Shown piece after piece: positions 6,757 to 13,877 of a stretch of 64,000 nt of DNA. Numbering within the stretch: the first letter of the stretch is position 1; each line of letters opens with the position of its first letter. Both the position numbers and the translations under genes were made by a program. The notes under the pieces are model-generated. The model ran no database searches and was not told the DNA's origin. It saw only the letters and a program-made list of their open reading frames with translations. The stretch spans positions 248,001 to 312,000 of the forward strand of contig NZ_JAFBGM010000002.1 of assembly GCF_016811105.1 (NCBI RefSeq), in the 5' to 3' direction. The stretch is from Aurantibacter crassamenti (lineage in GTDB: Bacteria; Bacteroidota; Bacteroidia; Flavobacteriales; Flavobacteriaceae).

Positions 6757-7713
6757 ATGTGGGTTTGGGGTATTTTCATCGCTTGTGTTCTCGTTTTTTT
6801 AGCGCTTGATTTGGGCGTTTTTCACAAAAACGATCATGTTATTCGCAGTAAAGAAGCTGGTATATGGACCGCCATTTGGGTGACCATTGCACTAAGTTTC
6901 AGTGGTGTAATTTACTGGTTGTTTTCAAACGGAATGATCGACAACCCCACCGCACTTACGCCAAATCAAGCCGTACTTAAATATGTTACCGGTTATTTAA
7001 TTGAACTTTCATTAAGTGTAGATAATGTATTTGTGATTGCAGTAATTTTTGCATCCTTTAAAATACCCGCCATATATCAACATCGTATTCTTTTTTGGGG
7101 AATTTTAGGCGCCATCATTTTTAGAGCTTTAATGATATTTTTTGGCGTAGCACTAATCACAAAGTTCGAATGGATTATCTATGTCTTCGGTGTATTCTTA
7201 CTCTGGACAGCTTTTAAAATGCTAAAATCTGATGGCGATGACGATTTTGACCCGAAGAATTCATGGGTTTTTCGTCAAATAAAAAAGGTATACCCCGTTA
7301 CAGGTACAATTCACGGTCATGATTTTTTTGTAAAACGCATGGGACTAAATGCCGCCACTCCCCTATTTGTAGCACTTATCGTAATTGAGCTTACAGACAT
7401 TCTTTTTGCCCTAGACAGCATACCTGCCATCTTAGCAATTACTGCAGACCCATTTATTGTATTTAGTTCAAACATTTTAGCCATATTAGGGCTACGATCA
7501 ATGTACTTTTTAATATCAAGAATGTTAGATAAGTTTAGATACATCAATTATAGCCTTGTTGTTATACTAGCCTTTGTAGGGTTAAAAATGCTATTTTCAA
7601 GCTATGTTCACCCACCAGAATGGGTATCACTAGCAGTAATCACCCTCGCTTTAACAGGCGGAATTCTTGGATCATTACTAATACCTGAAAAAGAGAATAC
7701 AGATGAGTACTAA
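6757..7713 (+). CDS. TerC/Alx family inner-membrane protein
   Basis: 318 residues with about nine transmembrane helices. Family landmarks: an N-terminal LALDLGVF, then GYLIELSLSVDNVFV in helix 3 and VALIVIELTDILFALDSIPAILAIT, both carrying the acidic residues thought to bind metal (ELSLSVDN and ELTD..D). TerC/Alx proteins are implicated in manganese export or co-translational metalation and in tellurite resistance modules; no ter genes are near, so Alx-like metal homeostasis is likelier. A TAACTTCG -7-like element lies at 6730-6737. The next gene is convergent and ends only 7 bases away. Confidence 0.88.
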   Translation: MWVWGIFIACVLVFLALDLGVFHKNDHVIRSKEAGIWTAIWVTIALSFSGVIYWLFSNGMIDNPTALTPNQAVLKYVTGYLIELSLSVDNVFVIAVIFASFKIPAIYQHRILFWGILGAIIFRALMIFFGVALITKFEWIIYVFGVFLLWTAFKMLKSDGDDDFDPKNSWVFRQIKKVYPVTGTIHGHDFFVKRMGLNAATPLFVALIVIELTDILFALDSIPAILAITADPFIVFSSNILAILGLRSMYFLISRMLDKFRYINYSLVVILAFVGLKMLFSSYVHPPEWVSLAVITLALTGGILGSLLIPEKENTDEY

Positions 7714-7720
7714 TCAATTG

Positions 7721-8062
7721 CTAATGTGATTTTAACATATTAGTATAGTCAAAGATGCCCATACGTAATTCGTTAAAATCGCGAATCTGTTGTACAACTT
7801 TTTCTGAAATATCTTCCATAAACGTTTTTCCTTGTTCAACAGAAGTAATTATTTCATCATTGTCTTTTTTTAAATTTTCCATTCGTTTTTTAAGCGATTG
7901 AAACTTTTGGTGTAAGCTATGCGTACACGGTTCATAGGTGTACGAATTCATCTTATTGCTCAATAGGTTAATTTCATTGTTCGTGCGTCGCAGCTGTAAA
8001 AGACTATTTCTATTTGAAATAGCTTCACTGTTTATACGTTCACTTTTTGCTATATTTTCCAT
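7721..8062 (-). CDS. Small coiled-coil protein, paralogue of 3502-3819
   Basis: 113 residues, no signal or membrane segment, predicted long helices (residues ~12-108) with heptad spacing. The MNSYTYEPCT segment aligns with LNSYQCAPKT of the other copy, and the remaining helices follow in the same order and spacing. The two genes are 4 kb apart and each stands alone. Possible roles (envelope or gas-vesicle-like scaffolding, regulator) cannot be chosen from sequence. It converges on terC with a 7-base gap. Confidence 0.6.
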   Translation of the reverse strand: MENIAKSERINSEAISNRNSLLQLRRTNNEINLLSNKMNSYTYEPCTHSLHQKFQSLKKRMENLKKDNDEIITSVEQGKTFMEDISEKVVQQIRDFNELRMGIFDYTNMLKSH

Positions 8063-8364
8063 GTTAGAATTTTAGGGTTAAACAAATAATTCAATAATCA
8101 CATCCATACTTAATATGGATAAAATCAATTTTTGAATATCAGGTTTTGGTTAACTGTTGCCTTCAATTTGCTGTAGGACATAAGTAGCGTCCAAATGCAA
8201 TCAAATAAAAAGCGCTAGCACTTTTTATTGGTTCTCAAAACAATAATTCTGTGTGGTTAGAAATATTAAGTTACAAAAAATGTAAGATTAAACACAAAGT
8301 TTAACGTCTAAATTTAAAATTTAACCTAAGTTTTACTATTTGCTAAATATTCAAAAACAGGTTG
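8063..8364. other. 302-base intergenic stretch
   Basis: It holds the leader of the coiled-coil gene (CCCTAAAATTCTAAC before its ATG) and a hairpin terminator for the PKS cluster at 8204-8229. No gene on either strand. Confidence 0.5.
8204..8229 (-). terminator. Hairpin terminator of the type III PKS cluster
   Basis: AATAAAAAG at 8204-8212 pairs with CTTTTTATT at 8221-8229; the loop contains the self-complementary GCTAGC. The A- and T-rich arms let it act in both directions. It lies 135 bases beyond the last gene of the minus-strand cluster. Confidence 0.6.
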
Positions 8365-8796
8365 TTAGACTTCTACGCTAAAGATATTGTGATAAAGTTT
8401 ATTGACTAACCAATTACCTGCAGGAAAATACAATGCAAAAAAGAGGGCCATTGCCAAGCTGAAGTTTCGAATATTAAAAAACTGGTCCAGTAAATTATCC
8501 GGATAAGCATATGAAGTTTGTAAAGCATACCCAAGAAATTCTAAAACGCCCATTGCAATCAAACCATAAGCATACTGCATATGAAAAGGCAATTTGCGAA
8601 GCAGTAATGAAATAGGTACCATATAAAAGATGTAGCATGTAATTATTTGCCACCAAAAGGTAAATTTGGCAATTTCCATTTGAGCACCAAACCAATTCAT
8701 ACCCAGTCCCCAAATAAAATAGACCAGACAATAAATCAGTAGCAATCTGCGGTCTACATTTAATTTCTTCTTAGCAAAAGCAATGAATTCTTGCAT
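8365..8796 (-). CDS. Four-helix membrane protein ending the PKS cluster
   Basis: 143 residues with about four transmembrane segments (roughly 18-36, 44-64, 72-92 and 110-130) joined by short loops; no signal peptide and no recognised domain. It begins 6 bases after the acyl carrier protein gene, so it is translated as part of the same transcript. In lipid-like pathways such small membrane proteins often hold the enzyme complex at the membrane or move the product; that is inference only. Confidence 0.65.
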   Translation of the reverse strand: MQEFIAFAKKKLNVDRRLLLIYCLVYFIWGLGMNWFGAQMEIAKFTFWWQIITCYIFYMVPISLLLRKLPFHMQYAYGLIAMGVLEFLGYALQTSYAYPDNLLDQFFNIRNFSLAMALFFALYFPAGNWLVNKLYHNIFSVEV

Positions 8797-8802
8797 GCAA
8801 TA

Positions 8803-9057
8803 TTATTTTTCTAGCAATTTCTTATCAATAATTACAAGCGCATCATGAACTGTTGCCATTTGATCCATATCATCATTTTCAAGCATAATGTCAAAAGCAT
8901 CTTCAACATCAAGCACAATATCTACCAAGTTTGCAGAATTGATATTCAGTTCATCAATAAAATGGCTTTCTTCGGATATCGCATCTTCAGAAACATCTTC
9001 CGGTAAATATAATTTTACAATTTCTAGTAATTTTTTATAGCGTTCTTCTGTATTCAT
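8803..9057 (-). CDS. Acyl carrier protein of the PKS cluster
   Basis: 84 residues, acidic, four-helix ACP length. The phosphopantetheine site is Ser41 in ELNINSANLVD, where the classical DSL is replaced by NSA, a sign of a specialised ACP and not the fatty-acid housekeeping AcpP. Helix 2 (VDIVLDVEDAFDI) keeps the acidic recognition face for ketosynthase. It lies between the ketosynthase (62 bases upstream) and the membrane protein (6 bases downstream), so it probably carries the acyl chain made by the FabF- and FabZ-like neighbours. Confidence 0.88.
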   Translation of the reverse strand: MNTEERYKKLLEIVKLYLPEDVSEDAISEESHFIDELNINSANLVDIVLDVEDAFDIMLENDDMDQMATVHDALVIIDKKLLEK

Positions 9058-9119
9058 TTATTATTTTCTTCGGATGCAATTCTATTCCCTAATTGGTATT
9101 TACTAAAATTATATCGCTC

Positions 9120-10394
9120 TCAATTATTAAAAGCACTAAAAATAACACAAGCATTTACATCGCCAAAACCAAAACTCGCTTTGGCTACAATTTTTGGTTG
9201 ATAAGCAAATGTTTTTTGCGGAATACGACTAACATCTATAATTTGTGTTATTTCAGGATGTACATCTTCGCAATTGATAGTACCAAATACATTGCCTTGA
9301 TCAATTTGCAATACAGAAGCCACACATTCAATACTACCAGCCGCGGCCAAACAATGCCCTACTGCACCTTTAAAAGAATTGATATACGGAAAATCTTCAC
9401 CGCGTCTTTCCAACGCTGTACTCCAATTCGCAATTTCATCCGTATCTTTTGTTGTTGCAGTTAAGTGACCATTGATTACATCTATTTCGGACTTTTCAAT
9501 TCCTGAATTTTCAATAGCCGATACAATACACCGCTGCACAGCCAAACTATTTGGTGCGGTTATGCTTCCGCCATTGCGTTGCCCACCACTATTTACAGCA
9601 CCACCTAAAACTTCGGCATATATTTTTGCTCCACGTTTTGATGCACTTTCTAAAGATTCTAAAACTAGTGCCCCTGCCCCACTGCCTGGTACAAATCCAG
9701 CTGCTGAAGCACTCATAGGTCTACTTGCTTTACTTGCATTTTGATTGTATTTTCTTGGAAGAATTCGCATAGCATCAAATCCGCCCCAAACATAAGGACC
9801 ACTATCACTACAGCTACCCACCAACATTCGTTCAGCCTTACCGGATGCAATGCGCTCATAGCCCATTAAAACACCCTCTGTACCTGTGGTACATGCTGAT
9901 GAATTCGTGGTTACTTGATTACCACAACCTATAATACCACCTAAATAAGCACTTATACCACTTGCCATGGTTTGTATAACTGATGTACTACCCAAACGTC
10001 TCACATCACCAGCATCAATCAAATGAATGGCTTCACGAAATTTATCAACCCCTAAAATACCCGTACCGAATATGATGCCGCTATCCCAATCCGCTTCGGT
10101 ATCAGAAGCCAAAGAAAGGCTGGCATCTTTCCAAGCATCAATACCTGCAATTACGCCATAGACAATGCCACTAGAATTTAATCCACGCAATTGTAACGGG
10201 GTAAAATAATTATTCACCAAATTAGAAGGTACCAAAGGTTCACCAGCAATTTGGCAACCGAAATTTAAATCCGCCAATTTTGGCTGAAAACGAATACCAC
10301 TTGTTCCGTTCTTCAAAGCATTAGAAAAGGCATCCAAACCTATTCCGTTTGGTGCACAAACACCCAAACCCGTAATAACCACGCGTCTATTCAT
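9120..10394 (-). CDS. FabF-like beta-ketoacyl-ACP synthase
   Basis: 424 residues, full KAS II length. The catalytic residues are all present: Cys168 (NSSACTTGTEG), His310 (VINGHLTATTKD) and His347 with Lys342 (FKGAVGHCLAAAGS). It is therefore expected to condense malonyl-ACP with an acyl primer. The gene overlaps the dehydratase gene by 8 bases and is followed by a dedicated ACP, as in aryl-polyene and other FAS-II-like secondary pathways. No chain-length factor partner is present. Frames on the plus strand here (for example 9093-9464) are shadows. Confidence 0.9.
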   Translation of the reverse strand: MNRRVVITGLGVCAPNGIGLDAFSNALKNGTSGIRFQPKLADLNFGCQIAGEPLVPSNLVNNYFTPLQLRGLNSSGIVYGVIAGIDAWKDASLSLASDTEADWDSGIIFGTGILGVDKFREAIHLIDAGDVRRLGSTSVIQTMASGISAYLGGIIGCGNQVTTNSSACTTGTEGVLMGYERIASGKAERMLVGSCSDSGPYVWGGFDAMRILPRKYNQNASKASRPMSASAAGFVPGSGAGALVLESLESASKRGAKIYAEVLGGAVNSGGQRNGGSITAPNSLAVQRCIVSAIENSGIEKSEIDVINGHLTATTKDTDEIANWSTALERRGEDFPYINSFKGAVGHCLAAAGSIECVASVLQIDQGNVFGTINCEDVHPEITQIIDVSRIPQKTFAYQPKIVAKASFGFGDVNACVIFSAFNN

Positions 10395-10830
10395 TATCCG
10401 CTTTCTTTATCATTCCTGCTATAACACCTTTACAAATCAATTCACCTTTTTCATTGTACATTTTTACGTTGCACTTCAACTTATTAAATCGAAAATAGAT
10501 TTTTTCTGAACTAACCGTTACCTTTTCATTGGGGTAAACCGGAATATAGAATTCCATTTCAGAACTACTCATTCCAATTTTTAAAGCTGAAGCTTCTTCA
10601 TCATTTAATAAAAACAAACCGAAACAAACCAAACCAATCTGTGCACAGCACTCCGTCAAAAGTACACCAGGTGTTACTGGGTTATCCTTAAAATGACCAT
10701 TGTAAAAATGCGAATCTTCATGAAAAGTATATCTGCCAGTTATACTATTGCTGTCAACATGTTCTATATCATCAACAAATAGAAAAGGCTTTGAATACGG
10801 TAATTTATCTAAGAGAGATTTATAGTTCAT
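10387..10830 (-). CDS. FabZ-like 3-hydroxyacyl-ACP dehydratase
   Basis: 147 residues from the ATG at 10830, which gives the usual FabZ length; a longer frame starts at 10893. Hot-dog fold with the catalytic pair His46 (YNGHFKDNPVTPG) and Glu60 (LLTECCAQIG). It removes water from 3-hydroxyacyl-ACP. The missing ketoreductase in the cluster must come from elsewhere (housekeeping FabG) or the product stays oxidised. The gene lies 108 bases after the type III PKS and overlaps the ketosynthase start by 8 bases. Confidence 0.87.
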   Translation of the reverse strand: MNYKSLLDKLPYSKPFLFVDDIEHVDSNSITGRYTFHEDSHFYNGHFKDNPVTPGVLLTECCAQIGLVCFGLFLLNDEEASALKIGMSSSEMEFYIPVYPNEKVTVSSEKIYFRFNKLKCNVKMYNEKGELICKGVIAGMIKKADNE

Positions 10831-10938
10831 CTTAATAATTTGGATTTCACTTACGCTTTTTAAAATTGAAGTTTTACTTTCATAAAACATCATAAAATAT
10901 TATTATTCAATATGTTACATAAAATATAAATATTTATT

Positions 10939-11994
10939 TTACCATTCTAAAAGAACACGTTGGGCTGAAAACCCAGGACCAAAACTCAAAACAAGTCCTT
11001 TTTCTCCTGTCTTTATTTCTTTCTCTAAAAAGCGTTCTAAAACATACAACACAGTAGCGCTACTCATGTTACCGTATAGTCGTAATACTTCACGTGTATC
11101 GTCAATATTCTTACCCAAAGCACCAAATAGTGTTTCAACTGTTTGCACAATTTTACGTCCACCAGGGTGAAAAACTAAATGATCAACAGCCTCTATTGAA
11201 GTTCCATGTTTCTCTAAAAACGGATGCACAATAGCTGGGAAATGTGCAGCAATTGTTTCTGGCACCGCTATATCTAATATCATTTTGAGTCCGTGATTGG
11301 TTAAATCAAAGCCCATCATTTGGGTCGCATCTGCAAAATGATACATTTCACCACCTGCGATGCTAGGTCCGCTTGCGTCTTCTTCAGAAGAAAGTAAAAC
11401 ACAGGCCGCCCCATCTCCAAAGATTGCAGCACTTACCATATTCGCCATTGAATAATCATTGAGTTGAAAAGTAGCAGAAGGACTCTCAACAGCAACCAAT
11501 GCAACTCGCTTACCAGGATTTGATTTTAGAAAGTTATTGGCATAAATCAAACCCGACACACCCGCAGCACACCCCATCTCGGTCACTGGAAGTCGCACAA
11601 TATCTTGTCGCAAATTCAAATCATTGATTAAATAAGCATCCAAAGATGGTATCATAAAACCCGTACAACTGACAGTTATAATATAATCTAGACTCTCAGG
11701 TGACCAATTATTTTTATGTAAAGTATTACTTAACACAGAAGATCCTAACTTTTTGACTTCCCGAACATAAATATTATTTTTTTCTTCAAAAGAGGTAGCC
11801 GTAAACACCTCTTCCGGACTCATAATACTATATCTTTTGTCAACTGCAGCTCCTTCAAAAATCTTAACCACCTTGCGCATAAAGCGTTGGTCTTGATTAC
11901 CTAACCAGGTTTCAACTAAAGGAATTATATCTGATGTATCTCTGCAATACTGCGGTAATTCTTTACCCACAGCAACTATGCGAACTTTGTTCAT
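10939..11994 (-). CDS. Type III polyketide synthase (chalcone/stilbene synthase fold)
   Basis: 351 residues, the standard homodimeric size. The catalytic triad is complete: Cys142 (TEMGCAAGVSG), His276 (LVFHPGGRK) and Asn309 (LYGNMSSAT); the C-terminal GFGPGxx equivalent reads SFGPGFS. Such enzymes extend an acyl starter with malonyl-CoA and fold the chain to pyrones, resorcinols or phloroglucinols. Companion methyltransferase and flavoprotein genes recall the srsABC phenolic-lipid arrangement of Streptomyces, but the FabF, FabZ and ACP neighbours suggest the starter may be a dedicated acyl-ACP. Product not predictable. The next upstream gene ends 6 bases away. Confidence 0.93.
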   Translation of the reverse strand: MNKVRIVAVGKELPQYCRDTSDIIPLVETWLGNQDQRFMRKVVKIFEGAAVDKRYSIMSPEEVFTATSFEEKNNIYVREVKKLGSSVLSNTLHKNNWSPESLDYIITVSCTGFMIPSLDAYLINDLNLRQDIVRLPVTEMGCAAGVSGLIYANNFLKSNPGKRVALVAVESPSATFQLNDYSMANMVSAAIFGDGAACVLLSSEEDASGPSIAGGEMYHFADATQMMGFDLTNHGLKMILDIAVPETIAAHFPAIVHPFLEKHGTSIEAVDHLVFHPGGRKIVQTVETLFGALGKNIDDTREVLRLYGNMSSATVLYVLERFLEKEIKTGEKGLVLSFGPGFSAQRVLLEW

Positions 11995-12000
11995 GAATCG

Positions 12001-12702
12001 TTAGCTTTTTAAGCGCATAACCCACAGATATCTAAATGCCCATTTCCATTCGATAGAATGTTGATAAGCTGGGAGAACCATAGAATACGTACGCAATTCT
12101 TTTTTTAAAAACCCACTACGAATAGACACTAAGCCATCATTTTTCGCAATTTCAGTTTTTATAAAAATAACACTAAACAACTGAAATAAATAGTACGCGA
12201 ATCTACTTCTTTGCAAATCACTGATTACGATACCAATACTAGCAATTTTAGTTAGACCCTTCAGAAAGTGTGAAATATTCGCTTCGTCAATATGATGCAT
12301 GGTAAGCGTTGATATCACAAAATCAGCTTTAACACCATCCATTTTCAAAGCATCTTGCACTTTAAATTCAATTTCAGGAAATGCAATAGAAGCCTCACGA
12401 GCCAAATCAATAGCCTTTGCATTTAAATCTACACCCAACAGCTCAACAGAGATATCAAGTTTCCGAAACATAACAGCAATAGAACGTAGCATTGCCCCGT
12501 CACCACAACCGACGTCAATTATTGAATACTGCTGCTTCGGATTTTCTAAAATCATTTTTTTCAATGCCTGCAAAACATCGCTATCACCACCAAGCAAACG
12601 GTTAGCACTATTAATATCATGATATGTAGCTTGTAAATCATCAATGGAGATATGGATATCATCCATTAATTCTATTTCTCGATGTCGTTTTGAAAAATCC
12701 AT
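12001..12702 (-). CDS. Class I SAM-dependent methyltransferase of the PKS cluster
   Basis: 233 residues. The Rossmann core has motif I VGCGDG (64-69), a LLGVDLNAKAIDLAR acidic-loop strand and VISTLTMHHID as motif IV. The C-terminal ~60 residues hold a hydrophobic stretch (FAYYLFQLFSVIF) and aromatic-rich RYLWVM, suggesting a lipophilic substrate. It likely O- or C-methylates the polyketide ring. It shares one base with the stop of the flavoprotein gene and ends 6 bases before the PKS start, so the three are translationally coupled. Confidence 0.87.
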   Translation of the reverse strand: MDFSKRHREIELMDDIHISIDDLQATYHDINSANRLLGGDSDVLQALKKMILENPKQQYSIIDVGCGDGAMLRSIAVMFRKLDISVELLGVDLNAKAIDLAREASIAFPEIEFKVQDALKMDGVKADFVISTLTMHHIDEANISHFLKGLTKIASIGIVISDLQRSRFAYYLFQLFSVIFIKTEIAKNDGLVSIRSGFLKKELRTYSMVLPAYQHSIEWKWAFRYLWVMRLKS

Positions 12703-13829
12703 TATACATTTATTGGTTTACCATGCGTTCTACGGATGAGTGACTTTAACAACTTCGGTGATTTTATCGCTGTTGCCATAGCCGCTTTTGATAAACCTTC
12801 ACTTAACAAAACCGACTGCACTCTTCGACCAATCCACAGGCGTTGTCGAAATGCTTTATTCCATTTAGTCTCATAATCAAGCTCGAGATGATTACGCGTA
12901 TAACTTTTATTCTCTAGAAACCTATGCACATGTTCTGACGCTATTTTTGCTGCGTGAATCGCCATAGCCATACCATTACCACAAAGCGGATGAATAAGCC
13001 CTGCTGCATCGCCACACATTAAAACGTGATTTTCTACTGCATTTTTAGACTCAAATGATATCTGCGCAATTGTCATTGGGGCATCAAATATTGGATTTGC
13101 CTTCTGTAAAAACGTTTTTAAGTGTGGGTTCTCGGCTACAATTTCATTATTAAAGTCTTCAATACCATTATACTCTTTAAAACTTTGATAATTAACTAAA
13201 TAGCAAAAATTAATATTTCCTGATTCAGTTTTTGAAAGCCCACCATAACCCCCTTTGAAATTATGTAGCGCCACCAAATTATCAGGAAAATCAGGATAAC
13301 TATAATGGCCTTTAACTGCAAGCCAAGAGGATTTATTTTCTATGAAATCACGTTGTAAAACCTTATCTAAACCGCTTCGTTTTCCGTATGCACCAATTAC
13401 GATTGACGCCATATATGTTACTGAAGCATCGGTCTGCACTTCAAACAAATCATCATAAAAGCGAATTGAAGTAGCGGTTTCAAATTTAAAGATGACACCT
13501 AAAGTTAATGCCTTTTTATAAAGTAGCATGTCAAAGGCATACCTACTGATTCCTATTCCACCTAAAGGCAATTCAGTTTTAATTGATGCACCAGTTCTCG
13601 TACTAATTTGTAATGTATCTATAGCAACAGCGCCAGATTGTTTCAAATCAATTCCCAAACTCTGCAAATAAGGCATTATTTCATTCGATACATATTCACC
13701 GCACACTTTATGATGGGGATACTTTTTCTTTTCGATGACTAAAACAGAATATCCGAGGCCCTTTAAATGAATAGCAGCAGTTAAGCCACCCAATCCACCG
13801 CCAACAATGACTATATCGTTACTTTTCAC
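12702..13829 (-). CDS. FAD-dependent oxidoreductase (geranylgeranyl reductase/UbiH-like)
   Basis: 375 residues. N-terminal dinucleotide motif GGGLGG (10-15), the PHKVCGEYVSNE signature after the first Rossmann unit, and the second FAD motif CGDAAGLIHPLCGNGMA near residue 280, where GD contacts the ribityl chain. This is the group 1 flavoprotein fold shared by geranylgeranyl reductases, halogenases and aromatic hydroxylases. No halogenase WxWxIP is seen, so hydroxylation or reduction of the polyketide or its acyl tail is more likely. First gene after the E1 dehydrogenase (48-base gap). Confidence 0.88.
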   Translation of the reverse strand: MKSNDIVIVGGGLGGLTAAIHLKGLGYSVLVIEKKKYPHHKVCGEYVSNEIMPYLQSLGIDLKQSGAVAIDTLQISTRTGASIKTELPLGGIGISRYAFDMLLYKKALTLGVIFKFETATSIRFYDDLFEVQTDASVTYMASIVIGAYGKRSGLDKVLQRDFIENKSSWLAVKGHYSYPDFPDNLVALHNFKGGYGGLSKTESGNINFCYLVNYQSFKEYNGIEDFNNEIVAENPHLKTFLQKANPIFDAPMTIAQISFESKNAVENHVLMCGDAAGLIHPLCGNGMAMAIHAAKIASEHVHRFLENKSYTRNHLELDYETKWNKAFRQRLWIGRRVQSVLLSEGLSKAAMATAIKSPKLLKSLIRRTHGKPINV

Positions 13830-13877
13830 ATTTTGAAGATATCGAATTCAAAAGACAAAACGTAGTGATTTACTTTT

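Noticed and set aside
9093-9464. Plus-strand reading frame over the ketosynthase gene
   Set aside because: Lies antisense to a conserved enzyme, has no homology or signal, and begins inside the KS-ACP gap; judged a shadow.
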